DNA of 64,000 bases from the NCBI RefSeq assembly GCF_900312745.1, contig NZ_OMPD01000008.1, positions 248,001 through 312,000 of the forward strand, read 5' to 3'. A program made the position numbers and the translations under genes. Below, in pieces: positions 9,653 through 17,932 of the stretch (positions are counted from its first letter, which is position 1; each line of letters opens with the position of its first letter). The DNA comes from Aquimarina sp. AU58 (GTDB lineage: Bacteria > Bacteroidota > Bacteroidia > Flavobacteriales > Flavobacteriaceae). The notes under the pieces were generated by a model. That model saw nothing but the letters and a program-made list of their open reading frames with translations. It was not told where the DNA came from and did not search any database.

Positions 9653-10057
9653 TTAATTAGGAATTATTACTTGGGACTGGTCTCCGGTGCTTGTATCTAA
9701 TATATTGATTACCAACCCTTCTCCAGAAGGGAAGATTTCTATGAATAATGATCCAAAATTATATGTTCCTTCGGTAAGACCTCCTTCTCCAAATTGTTCG
9801 GTAAATAGTGTTCTTGATATCTGACTTAATAACTGGTTATTCAGATTCTCTGTAAATCTTTCTACATCAGACCTTTGATCTCTTGAATCTGTAGGATCTG
9901 TAAATTTATTCTGAGCTTCGGCAGAGCTAAGGAGCCATTGATAATTAAATGTATCTCCTCCAAAAGCAGGATTTACAGGCTTATACACCAAATCTTGCCC
10001 AAAAGAAAAGTTACATATCGAGAAAATAAGAAAAAGCGTTATTAAAATTGATTTCAT
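9653..10057 (-). CDS. csgF: CsgF-like curli assembly protein
   Basis: The 134-residue protein has a signal peptide (LFLIFSICNFSFGQ) and, right after cleavage, the CsgF hallmark DLVYKPVNPAFGGDTFNYQWLLSSAEAQN, the segment that plugs the CsgG pore and couples it to the nucleator. Length equals E. coli CsgF (138). It starts 10 bases after csgE ends and stops 6 bases before csgG. Confidence 0.9.
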   Translation of the reverse strand: MKSILITLFLIFSICNFSFGQDLVYKPVNPAFGGDTFNYQWLLSSAEAQNKFTDPTDSRDQRSDVERFTENLNNQLLSQISRTLFTEQFGEGGLTEGTYNFGSLFIEIFPSGEGLVINILDTSTGDQSQVIIPN

Positions 10058-10067
10058 CTTAACTGTT

Positions 10068-10796
10068 TTAATACTGAAAAATATCGTTCTTCTGTTTTTT
10101 TAGATCCTTAAAATATTTGTACACTTTTCGAATTGCAATTTTCGACATTTGTTCTAAATATTCCAAATCTGGTTTTCCTATAAACTCATGAATGACATTA
10201 TCCTCTATTTTCACTTGAATAATAGTGCTACGACCAAAGCTTAGTTTTTCATACACCCCAACTACTTTATTACCATTTATTTGGTTTAATGTATAGGAGG
10301 CATAGAAAAACTCATAGAAATCTCTTCCTGGTTTAGTCTTAGTTTCTTCTATTACTATTCCTTTTAATTCAATTCCATCATCAGAGGAGATATCATCTTT
10401 TGTTGAATTAGGTTTCTGATTAGCTTCTTCGTTAAAAGCAAGCCTATCTTTACCTATAATCTTATCTTCTTCATAGATCAATAAAAGTAATACTATTTTA
10501 TCACTCTCATCTGCACTAATTGCCCCTCTTGAGAGTTCTTTACTTTCGTTTGCTTCTAGCGTAAATCTTCCTTCCTGATTATTTTTAGATACATTATTAT
10601 TTGCATCTGTTCGAAAAACAGTAATAGTATATTGCAAACTTTTGTATACTTCTGTAGTATTAGTAGCAGTAGCAACCACAGAAATCATATCGCCTATAGT
10701 TACTGTTTTAACTTTTGCAACTACATCGGTATTTGTGAACTGTGCAATTGAAACCTGAAAACACAAAGTTGCAAGTATGACAAGTTTACACTTCAT
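10068..10796 (-). CDS. csgE: CsgE-like curli chaperone/secretion specificity factor
   Basis: CsgE caps the periplasmic side of CsgG and selects curlin subunits. The C-terminal half (from about residue 145, GIVIEETKTKPGRDFYEFFYASYTLNQ through VIHEFIGKPDLEYLEQMSKIAIRKVYKYF) matches the CsgE family. The N-terminal part after the signal peptide (about 20-140) is an added beta-rich domain resembling the CsgH-like fold (VKTVTIGDMISVVATATN...TFRTDANN). E. coli CsgE is only 129 residues, so this is a fused, longer version. The gene lies between the small curlin gene and csgF. Confidence 0.85.
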   Translation of the reverse strand: MKCKLVILATLCFQVSIAQFTNTDVVAKVKTVTIGDMISVVATATNTTEVYKSLQYTITVFRTDANNNVSKNNQEGRFTLEANESKELSRGAISADESDKIVLLLLIYEEDKIIGKDRLAFNEEANQKPNSTKDDISSDDGIELKGIVIEETKTKPGRDFYEFFYASYTLNQINGNKVVGVYEKLSFGRSTIIQVKIEDNVIHEFIGKPDLEYLEQMSKIAIRKVYKYFKDLKKQKNDIFQY

Positions 10797-10814
10797 ACTC
10801 TTATATGTCTGTTA

Positions 10815-11336
10815 TTAAAAACTTCTAACAATTATAGTTCTGGCATCGCCAGACATTTTAAATTTTAAATTCTTTGACAGTTCATTACTACCAAATCGTT
10901 CAAAAATCAGGTTATTACCTTCTTGTATAAGTTCTAAATTAGTTGATATATCAGGATTAAAAGAAAAATCAGTCACAGAATTATTATTTCCTGTTTGTAT
11001 AATTGATTTCTCTATTTCTCTGGCAGATTCATTTATCTCTACTAGATTTTGGTCCCCTTTCTGAAGTATTTTAATATCTGAAGATTCTGCAATAATAGTA
11101 GAAAGCACAGCATTACTCGTTCCTATTTGCTGAATAAAAACTGCATTTACTCCATTAGAAAGAGGTGACGATTCTGCTCCAACAGATAATACATTATTAA
11201 CCTGAGACAGGGTAATAAACTTATCTTGATCAGTAACAGAAAGCTCGCTTTCACCTTTTAAATTTTGAGTATACCCATTAGAAAAAGTAAAGAAAATAAA
11301 AAACACCAATGCCTGTATAAGAATGGTTTTGTTCAT
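10815..11336 (-). CDS. csgB: Small curlin-repeat protein, candidate nucleator (CsgB-like)
   Basis: The 173-residue protein has a signal peptide ending near NGYTQ and a few degenerate curlin repeats (FIQQIGTSNAVLS, ILQKGDQNLVEI, IIQTGNNNSV, LIQEGNNLIFE), each with the Q-x-G-x-x-N core. The last 30 residues (NLKFKMSGDARTIIVRSF) are basic and non-repetitive, as in nucleators that stay at the cell surface. Its place just after the major curlin gene supports a CsgB-like role, but the name is inferred from architecture, not from a close match. Confidence 0.65.
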   Translation of the reverse strand: MNKTILIQALVFFIFFTFSNGYTQNLKGESELSVTDQDKFITLSQVNNVLSVGAESSPLSNGVNAVFIQQIGTSNAVLSTIIAESSDIKILQKGDQNLVEINESAREIEKSIIQTGNNNSVTDFSFNPDISTNLELIQEGNNLIFERFGSNELSKNLKFKMSGDARTIIVRSF

Positions 11337-11361
11337 CTTTTTCAGAATTTAAAAAATCAAG

Positions 11362-11396
11362 ATAAGAGTTATGCTCAAATTGAGCATAACTCTTAT
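11362..11396 (-). terminator. Intra-operon attenuator hairpin between the two curlin genes
   Basis: Two perfect 17-base arms around a single A form an inverted repeat at 11362-11396. On the minus strand the hairpin is followed by a short U-rich stretch (TTGATTTTTT). It lies after the major curlin stop codon and before csgB, so a leaky terminator would give much more mRNA for the fibre subunit than for the export machinery. Confidence 0.75.
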
Positions 11397-11424
11397 AAAG
11401 AAATTAAAGTTTATTCGAATCTAA

Positions 11425-12948
11425 TTAATTCGAACCATTTTGAGTTACAGTAGCACCATTGTTTACTCCCGTTTGAAGAATCACACTAGTGTTCATATCT
11501 CCTATCTGAGTTACAAAAGTATTGTTACCTGTTCCTACCTGAGTATCTGTAGCGACATTCATATTTCCAAATTGGAGAATATCACTTGTATTGCTTGCTC
11601 CATTTTGAGTTGAAGCAGCTCTATTTTCATCACCAAACTGAATTTGGCTAACAAGGTTATTTTCTCCAGCTAAATTGAAATCTGAACTTCCTTCTTGAGA
11701 AGCTTCAGCAACGTTACCGTTACCTAGTTGAAGTTGTCTTGCAGTGTTTTCTCCTCCAAAATTTATAAGGTTCTGAGTAGCAGAAGCATTGTTTCTATCT
11801 CCTAACTGAGTTTGTACTACAACATTATTATCTTCTTCGTGTCTTGCAAAAGCTTCGTTACCGTTACCAGACTGAAATTGATCTACAAGACCGCCTCTAG
11901 AAGTAAAGAACGCCCCTCCTTGTACAGAAGTCGCATTGTTACCAACTCCTGTCTGACTTTGGATAGCTGTATTATTTGTTCCTGATTGTGTTGTAGAAGC
12001 AACATTTTCATCACCAGATTGTGATTGATCAGAAATATTAGTACTTCCGTTTTGAGATGCTGTAGCTGCGTTACTATTACCTTCTTGTACTTGAGTAGCT
12101 AGGTTATCTCCTCCAAAAGATCCTAAGTTTTGCTCTGCACTTGCATCATTAGAGTCTCCTGTCTGGCTTTGAAGAATTGTATTATTATCTTCTTCATGAT
12201 TTGCAAATGCATTATTTTCATCACCTGCTTGTACTTGCTCTACTCTTCCTCCTCTAGAATCAAAAAGAGTACTACCTTGTACAGAATTTGCAGTGTTACC
12301 TCCACCTTCTTGGTCTTGGCTCACAGAATTATTATTTCCCCACTGTCCTGCAGTAGCCATATTAGCATCACCTATTTGTGATTGTGAAGAAAGATTGTTC
12401 TGCCCTACTTGCGTAATAGATGCTGCGTTAAAGTTTCCTTCTTGATTAAGTTCACTAAAGTTATCTATCCCTTCTTGGTTTGAAGATCCAGAGTTACCAT
12501 CTCCAAATTGAACCTGAATAGCAGTATTAGTTAATCCTTCCTGAGATATTGTTGCTTCGTTCCTATCTCCTTCCTGAAGTTGATTAGCTACATTACCCCC
12601 TCCTTCAAATGCTAAGTTTTGAGTAGCTCTAGCAGAATTACCATTACCAACTTGTACTTGATACACTTGATTATCTGCTTCCTCATGATGAGCAAAAGCC
12701 GAGTTCTTATCTCCTGTTTGAGATTGTTCTACAACTCCGTTACTTGAATTAAATGCGGTAGTACCTTGGATGGCTTCTGCATTGTTAGCCTTTCCTTCTT
12801 GAGTTGTTAAAGAAGAATTAGTTGCCCCTACCTGAGAAATATTAGCGATATTATCGTCCCCGGTTTGAGTAACATTACTATTGTTTGACTGTGCGATCAT
12901 TGCCGTAGCGCTTAATAAAGCTGCTAAGCTAAAAATTAATTTTTTCAT
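11425..12948 (-). CDS. csgA: Major curlin-like functional amyloid subunit, 507 residues
   Basis: After a signal peptide (ALLSATAMIAQ) the whole protein consists of curlin repeats of about 22 residues with the core Q-x-G-x-x-N-x-A-x-x-x-Q. It is more than three times the length of E. coli CsgA (151). A higher-order pattern is visible: blocks starting at about residues 62, 225 and 344 each contain an F-x-S-x-x-G turn, an AFA-x-H-EE insert (H88, H251, H370) and a Gly-rich NL-x-x-x-GG insert. The block spacings, 163 and 119, differ by 44, that is two repeats. It would be secreted through CsgG and polymerise as a biofilm amyloid. It is the first gene of the operon. Confidence 0.88.
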   Translation of the reverse strand: MKKLIFSLAALLSATAMIAQSNNSNVTQTGDDNIANISQVGATNSSLTTQEGKANNAEAIQGTTAFNSSNGVVEQSQTGDKNSAFAHHEEADNQVYQVQVGNGNSARATQNLAFEGGGNVANQLQEGDRNEATISQEGLTNTAIQVQFGDGNSGSSNQEGIDNFSELNQEGNFNAASITQVGQNNLSSQSQIGDANMATAGQWGNNNSVSQDQEGGGNTANSVQGSTLFDSRGGRVEQVQAGDENNAFANHEEDNNTILQSQTGDSNDASAEQNLGSFGGDNLATQVQEGNSNAATASQNGSTNISDQSQSGDENVASTTQSGTNNTAIQSQTGVGNNATSVQGGAFFTSRGGLVDQFQSGNGNEAFARHEEDNNVVVQTQLGDRNNASATQNLINFGGENTARQLQLGNGNVAEASQEGSSDFNLAGENNLVSQIQFGDENRAASTQNGASNTSDILQFGNMNVATDTQVGTGNNTFVTQIGDMNTSVILQTGVNNGATVTQNGSN

Positions 12949-13285
12949 ACGTAATATATATTAAAAGTGATTAAATTGAGTTACTTTACTTAAAATTTTA
13001 CAGCACAAGAACAATAAAGATCAGAAAAATCTAATCTCCACTTATTATTCAGTAAAACAAATATATTTTGGGACCTGGGGGGTATAATCAAAAGTATGAC
13101 GACCATTTTGATATTATCAAATTTAGGAAAATATTAAAGCTATTATTATCAATTCCCCAACTATTCGACGAAATACATGCAAAAAAACCATAGAAAAATA
13201 AATTTCTATGGTTTTTAAAGGGTTTATCAAATATCAATTTTTCACTAAAATTTAATTGAAAAAAAAATAGTAGGTTAATTCTTAC
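12949..13285. promoter_or_regulatory. Curli operon upstream region
   Basis: On the minus strand a -7-like TATATTTG lies at 13058-13065, about 110 bases before the large curlin start, but the nearest TTG is 23 bases upstream, slightly too far. An inverted repeat ATCAAAA/TTTTGAT (13087-13093, 13106-13112) sits just beyond it and could be an activator site. The right end of the gap holds the terminator at 13184-13217. No gene is seen. Confidence 0.35.
13184..13217 (-). terminator. Terminator of the type III glutamine synthetase gene
   Basis: Arms AAAAACCATAGAAA and TTTCTATGGTTTTT enclose a short AATAA-type loop. It lies 70-100 bases after the glnN stop codon and has A/T runs on both sides, so it could work in either direction. 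Confidence 0.7.
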
Positions 13286-15472
13286 CTACCTTGTAAAAAG
13301 CAGCTCTCTATATTTTGTTAGCGGCCATAGTTCATCGTCTACAAGTAATTCTAATTTATCGCAGCTATATCTAATTTCATCAAACAGAGGTTTCACTTTA
13401 TCACAATAACTCGAAGCTTTTTTCTCTAGATCTTCAAGTTTATTTGCTTTTTTACGTGCTTCGGTCATTTCATTAACCTTAGTGTTGATCTTACCAATAT
13501 GCCCCGAAATCTCTTCTATGATTCCCATCTGCTCCTTAGCATATTTTTTAAAATCTTTACCATATAGTTCTTTTAATCCAGACACATTATTGATTAACAT
13601 ATTTTGATACCGTATTGCAGTCGGAATCACATGGTTTCGAGCAATATCTCCAAGCACCCTACCTTCTATTTGAATTCTTAATACATATTCTTCTACTTCA
13701 ATTTCATAACGAGCTTCAGCTTCAATCTTATTCATTACACCCATTTTCTCAAAAAGCTCCAGATTTTTCTTAGAAACCTTAGCTTTTAGTGCTTCGGGGG
13801 TAGTTTTATTATTACTTAACCCTCTCTTCTTAGCTTCTTTTTCCCATTCCTCGCCATATCCATTTCCTTCAAAAAGAATATTTTTGGACTGCTTTATATA
13901 TTCTCTTAGCACATTAAATATTGCCTCATCTTTTTTGAGTCCTTTTTTATCAATCAATGCGTCAACTTCTTTCTTAAAATCCATCAGCTGTTTTGCTACG
14001 ATAGTATTAAGAATTGTCATTGGGTTTGCACAATTTGCTTTAGACCCTACAGCTCTAAATTCAAATTTATTTCCTGTAAAAGCAAAAGGAGAAGTTCTAT
14101 TACGATCTGTATTGTCTAATAAAATCTCTGGTATTTTCCCTACTACATTTAATTTAAGATCTGTTTTTTCTTGTGGAGATAATTTCCCATTAGTAACTCC
14201 TTCTAATTCTTTAAGTACAGCTGTTAATTGCTCTCCTATAAATACAGACATAATAGCAGGAGGCGCTTCATTAGCTCCAAGACGGTGATCATTACTAGCC
14301 GAAGCAATACCTGCTCTCATTAATTCTTCATTTTCATTAATAGCTTTAATAGTATTAATGAAAAATGTTAAAAATTGAAGGTTACTCATAGGAGTTTTCC
14401 CCGGACCTAATAAATTTACACCAGTATTTGTTGCCAAAGACCAGTTATTGTGTTTTCCCGATCCATTTACACCTGCAAAAGGTTTCTCGTGTAAAAGTAC
14501 AGTTAGGTGGTGTCTTGCCGCTACTTTATCCATAACATCCATAAGTAAGGAGTTGTGATCTACGGCAAGATTTGTTTCTTCAAATATAGGAGCCAACTCA
14601 AATTGATTGGGAGCTACCTCATTATGACGTGTTTTTACCGGAATACCCAATAGCATACATTCTGTTTCTAAATCCCTCATATAATCCAAAGCTCTCGTAG
14701 GAATGCTTCCAAAATAGTGATCATCTAGTTGTTGTCCTTTTGCTGCAGAATGACCAAGAAGTGTTCTACCGGTCATTACGATATCTGGTCTGGAATATGC
14801 CAATGCACTATCAATTAAAAAATACTCTTGTTCCCAACCCAAAGATGCATTCACTTTTTTAACATTCTTGTCAAAATACTTAGCAACCGCTGTTGCTGCG
14901 TTATCGACAGCCTGCAAAGCTCTTAATAATGGTGTTTTATAATCAAGAGCCTCCCCTGTATAGGCGACAAAAACGGTAGGAATACATAATGTAGTGCCAT
15001 AAATAAAAGCAGGAGAAGTAGGATCCCATGCAGTATACCCTCTGGCTTCAAAGGTATTACGAATCCCTCCATTAGGAAAAGAAGATGCATCTGGCTCTTG
15101 TTGTACCAATTGTCCTCCTCCAAATTTTTCGATGGCCTGCCCATTGCCTATGGTTTCAAAAAAGGCATCATGTTTTTCTGCTGTTGCTCCTGTTAATGGC
15201 TGAAACCAATGGGTATAATGTGTTACACCTTTAGAAAGTGCCCATTCTTTCATCGCCGATGAAATTTGATCAGCAATCTTGCGATCAATCTTAGAACCAT
15301 GTTCTATGGCATCCATTACACTACTATAAGCATCTTTGGTAAGATACTGAAGCATTGTTGTTTGATTAAATACATTGTTACCAAATAATACAGATCGACG
15401 TTCTGTTTCTGTAACTATAACAGGTTTACGATGTAAGGTCTCTTTTAGAGCTTGAAATCTGAGTGTTGACAT
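13286..15472 (-). CDS. glnN: Glutamine synthetase type III
   Basis: GSIII makes glutamine from glutamate, ammonia and ATP as a large dodecamer in the cytoplasm. The 728-residue length is typical of the family. Visible are the N-terminal GSIII region (FGNNVFNQTTMLQYL, THYTHWFQPLTG), the catalytic GWEQEYFLID, KTRHNEVAPNQFELAPIFEE and GSGKHNNWSLATN with active-site His and Asn, and the C-terminal helical region. A TTG seven codons upstream (15493) is open in frame, but it overlaps the -7 element TATCTTTG at 15491-15498, so the ATG at 15472 is preferred. It diverges from a type II enzyme. Confidence 0.92.
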   Translation of the reverse strand: MSTLRFQALKETLHRKPVIVTETERRSVLFGNNVFNQTTMLQYLTKDAYSSVMDAIEHGSKIDRKIADQISSAMKEWALSKGVTHYTHWFQPLTGATAEKHDAFFETIGNGQAIEKFGGGQLVQQEPDASSFPNGGIRNTFEARGYTAWDPTSPAFIYGTTLCIPTVFVAYTGEALDYKTPLLRALQAVDNAATAVAKYFDKNVKKVNASLGWEQEYFLIDSALAYSRPDIVMTGRTLLGHSAAKGQQLDDHYFGSIPTRALDYMRDLETECMLLGIPVKTRHNEVAPNQFELAPIFEETNLAVDHNSLLMDVMDKVAARHHLTVLLHEKPFAGVNGSGKHNNWSLATNTGVNLLGPGKTPMSNLQFLTFFINTIKAINENEELMRAGIASASNDHRLGANEAPPAIMSVFIGEQLTAVLKELEGVTNGKLSPQEKTDLKLNVVGKIPEILLDNTDRNRTSPFAFTGNKFEFRAVGSKANCANPMTILNTIVAKQLMDFKKEVDALIDKKGLKKDEAIFNVLREYIKQSKNILFEGNGYGEEWEKEAKKRGLSNNKTTPEALKAKVSKKNLELFEKMGVMNKIEAEARYEIEVEEYVLRIQIEGRVLGDIARNHVIPTAIRYQNMLINNVSGLKELYGKDFKKYAKEQMGIIEEISGHIGKINTKVNEMTEARKKANKLEDLEKKASSYCDKVKPLFDEIRYSCDKLELLVDDELWPLTKYRELLFTR

Positions 15473-15490
15473 AATTAAGTGAGTTTTATA

Positions 15491-15498
15491 CAAAGATA
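15491..15498 (-). promoter_or_regulatory. -7 element of the glnN promoter
   Basis: On the minus strand TATCTTTG fits the Bacteroidetes -7 consensus TAnnTTTG and would start transcription about 10-15 bases before the ATG at 15472. The -33 position reads TTA rather than TTG. The short leader argues against the upstream TTG start. Confidence 0.5.
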
Positions 15499-15557
15499 AA
15501 AGAAGTTTCTATTGATAATATAAAAAATATTTTCTTTCAAAATTAATAATTATTTAA

Positions 15558-15620
15558 AATACCCCCTAAAAAAACAGGGTATTAATAAAATTTATTACAA
15601 ATAAAATTATCGACCCCCTA
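15558..15620. promoter_or_regulatory. Repeats between the divergent glutamine synthetase genes
   Basis: The word ACCCCCTA occurs twice in the same direction (15561-15568 and 15613-15620), 52 bases apart, about five helical turns, each followed by an A/T run. The first overlaps an inverted repeat AATACCC/GGGTATT (15558-15564, 15577-15583). G/C runs like these stand out in a very AT-rich intergenic region and are good candidates for a nitrogen-control operator serving both genes. Confidence 0.45.
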
Positions 15621-15625
15621 TTTTT

Positions 15626-15655
15626 TTGGTAATACCAAAATAAAAACTAATTTTG
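15626..15655 (+). promoter_or_regulatory. Promoter of the type II glutamine synthetase gene
   Basis: TTG at 15626-15628 and TAATTTTG at 15648-15655 with a 19-base spacer match the Bacteroidetes primary sigma consensus TTG-N19-21-TAnnTTTG. The ATG at 15691 follows about 35 bases later. Confidence 0.7.
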
Positions 15656-15690
15656 AACCTTATAACAATTCAATTTATAAAGTGTTAATT

Positions 15691-16716
15691 ATGAGTAAAG
15701 CTAAATTAGAATACATTTGGCTAGATGGTTACAAACCAACTGCTAACTTAAGAAGTAAAACAAAAATTGAAGAAAATTTTAGCGGAAAGCTTGAAGATTG
15801 CCCAATGTGGTCTTTTGATGGTAGTTCTACAAGACAAGCAGAGGGTGGTTCTTCTGACTGTTTATTAAAACCTGTTGCTATATATCCTGATCCTGCAAGA
15901 AAAAATGGATACCTGGTAATGACAGAAGTTTTGAATTCTGATGGAACTCCTCACGAGTCTAATGCACGAGCAACAATCGATGATGATGATAATGATTTTT
16001 GGTTTGGTTTTGAGCAAGAATACTTTATCATGGATTCTAAAACACAGCTACCATTAGGATTTCCTGTTGGTGGTTACCCTGGCCCACAAGGTATGTATTA
16101 TTGTTCTGTAGGAGGTAGAAATACACATGGAAGAGATTTTGTTGAAGAACATGCTGATCTATGTATCGCTGCAGGACTTAATTTTGAAGGAATTAACCAA
16201 GAAGTTGCGAGTGGGCAATGGGAGTTTCAATTATTTGCCAAAGGAGCTAAAAAAGCCGGAGATGAAATATGGATAGCTCGTTATTTATTAGATCGCCTTA
16301 CCGAACATTATGGATATTATATTGAATATCACCCAAAACCTATTAAAGGAGACTGGAATGGTTCTGGCATGCATGCAAACTTTTCTAACGAAGTATTAAG
16401 AACCTGTGGTTCTAAAGAGGTTTATGAAACTATTTGTGAAGCATTTAGACCTGTTACCAAAGAACATATTGCTGTATATGGTGAGTTTAATGATCAACGA
16501 TTAACCGGTGAACACGAAACACAGTCTATACACGAATTCTCTTATGGAGTATCAGATAGAGGAGCATCTATAAGAATTCCTATTATTACCGTAGAAAAAG
16601 GATGGAAAGGTTGGTTAGAAGACCGTAGACCTGCATCTAACGGTGATCCATATAAAATTGCTGCTAGAATTGTAACTACTGTTAAAACTGCAGATGTTGC
16701 CGCTATAATGGCATAA
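15691..16716 (+). CDS. glnII: Glutamine synthetase type II (eukaryotic-like)
   Basis: A cytoplasmic ATP-dependent glutamine synthetase of 341 residues. The short length, EYIWLDGYKPTANLRSKT, MWSFDGSSTRQAEGGSSDCLLKPVAIYPDP, WFGFEQEYFIMD and WNGSGMHANFSNE are features of GSII rather than the 470-residue GSI. The C-terminal SYGVSDRGASIRIP is also typical. An in-frame GTG at 15682 would add three residues, but the ATG at 15691 is preferred. It is monocistronic, with a good promoter and a strong terminator, and divergent from GSIII. Confidence 0.92.
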   Translation: MSKAKLEYIWLDGYKPTANLRSKTKIEENFSGKLEDCPMWSFDGSSTRQAEGGSSDCLLKPVAIYPDPARKNGYLVMTEVLNSDGTPHESNARATIDDDDNDFWFGFEQEYFIMDSKTQLPLGFPVGGYPGPQGMYYCSVGGRNTHGRDFVEEHADLCIAAGLNFEGINQEVASGQWEFQLFAKGAKKAGDEIWIARYLLDRLTEHYGYYIEYHPKPIKGDWNGSGMHANFSNEVLRTCGSKEVYETICEAFRPVTKEHIAVYGEFNDQRLTGEHETQSIHEFSYGVSDRGASIRIPIITVEKGWKGWLEDRRPASNGDPYKIAARIVTTVKTADVAAIMA

Positions 16717-16758
16717 CAGTTTATTGTATGTAACTAACTAAGTTGGTTAAACACCAAA

Positions 16759-16793
16759 AACACCTTTAGGAATTTTCTAAAGGTGTTTTTTTT
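16759..16793 (+). terminator. Rho-independent terminator after glnII
   Basis: Arms AACACCTTTAG and CTAAAGGTGTT surround a GAATTTT loop and are followed by a run of T. This is a classic intrinsic terminator 40 bases after the stop codon. Confidence 0.9.
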
Positions 16794-16843
16794 GTTCTTT
16801 ATATAGATAGATTACAATCCTAATTGTTCTCTGAACTAATGGA

Positions 16844-17797
16844 TTATTCTATAAAAACCATTGCAATAAAAATGCAATATGCTGCAAAAATCAATACCCC
16901 TTTTGGGCGTCCCAGGATCATTTTTTTAGGTATAAAAGCCAATGGAAGTAAAATCATAGCAAAACCAAGCATCCAATAAATATTTACATTCATTAGTGTT
17001 TCATCTTTTACTGCAATAGGTTGAATTAATGAAGTTATTCCTAATACCGAAGCAATATTAAAAATATTGGATCCGATAAGATTTCCTAACGAAATTGCTT
17101 TCTCTTGTTTTAGCGCTGCGATAACAGAAGCAGCCAATTCTGGTACACTAGTCCCTACTGCAATAAGAGTAACTGCTATTACACCTTCACTAACTCCCAT
17201 TGTTTTGGCAATGGTTTCTGCTCCGCTCACCAATAATTCTGAACCAAAATATAATGCAGTTCCGCCAATGAGTAACCAAATTATAATTTTAAAATTAGAT
17301 GTTTTCTGAAGAGAATCATCAACTTCTTCTACTGCAGTATCAGAAGATTTTCTAGCTCTTCGAATCAAAAGAAACAGATAAACCAGTAAAGATAATAACA
17401 ATATAAGTCCTTCTATCTGAGTTAAAATTGCATCATTTTCTAAAAAGAGATACAACACAAAAGATAGCAATACCATTACCGGCCAATTAAATTTGTAAAA
17501 ATCCTTGTCGATAGCCAAAGGGCCTATTATAGCAGTAATACCCAATACCAAACCAATATTAGCAATATTAGACCCAACTACATTGCCTAAAGATATATCC
17601 GATAATCCGTCTAATGCCGCCTGAATGCTTACTAATAATTCTGGAGCAGAGGTAGCAAAAGAAACTACGGTTAACCCAATAACCATACGAGACAGTTTAA
17701 GTCTGAACGAAAGTGCAACAGAGGATCTTACTAAAAACTCTCCTCCTACAACAAGAAGTACTAGTCCTATAATAACGTATAGTATACTGGCAACCAT
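16844..17797 (-). CDS. Calcium/sodium antiporter (CaCA family, YrbG-like)
   Basis: The 317-residue inner-membrane protein exchanges Ca2+ for Na+ or H+. It has two inverted halves of about five helices, each with the alpha-repeat signature: FATSAPELLVSIQAAL...SLGNVVGSNIANIGLVLG in the first and VGTSVPELAASVIAAL...SLGNLIGSNIFNIASVLG in the second. The Glu of each PEL and the Asn of each GSN are the cation-binding positions. A short charged loop (RRARKSSDTAVEEVDD) joins the halves. Length is usual. The gene stands alone, downstream of a terminator at 17851. Confidence 0.92.
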   Translation of the reverse strand: MVASILYVIIGLVLLVVGGEFLVRSSVALSFRLKLSRMVIGLTVVSFATSAPELLVSIQAALDGLSDISLGNVVGSNIANIGLVLGITAIIGPLAIDKDFYKFNWPVMVLLSFVLYLFLENDAILTQIEGLILLLSLLVYLFLLIRRARKSSDTAVEEVDDSLQKTSNFKIIIWLLIGGTALYFGSELLVSGAETIAKTMGVSEGVIAVTLIAVGTSVPELAASVIAALKQEKAISLGNLIGSNIFNIASVLGITSLIQPIAVKDETLMNVNIYWMLGFAMILLPLAFIPKKMILGRPKGVLIFAAYCIFIAMVFIE

Positions 17798-17850
17798 AAA
17801 TTTTAATTTTGTCTGCGAAGATACTATTATATAAAAACTTTTCTCAAAAA

Positions 17851-17878
17851 AATAGCACCCATATTACTAGGTGCTATT
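17851..17878 (-). terminator. Terminator after the first HEIGH-type metalloprotease gene
   Basis: Arms AATAGCACC and GGTGCTATT enclose a 10-base loop; on the minus strand a TTTTT run follows. It lies between the protease stop codon at 17933 and the antiporter start at 17797, so it separates the two genes. Confidence 0.8.
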
Positions 17879-17932
17879 CGCTTTAACTGTAGCAAATAAG
17901 ATAGGGGTATATTTCTTACTTACGGCACCTTT

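Noticed and set aside
12130..12381. Plus-strand frames opposite the curlin repeats
   Set aside because: They are shadow frames of the repetitive curlin gene on the other strand and show no coding signs of their own.
15473..15493. Upstream TTG as start of glutamine synthetase III
   Set aside because: The TTG lies inside the -7 element TATCTTTG and would add seven residues not seen in the family; the ATG at 15472 fits.
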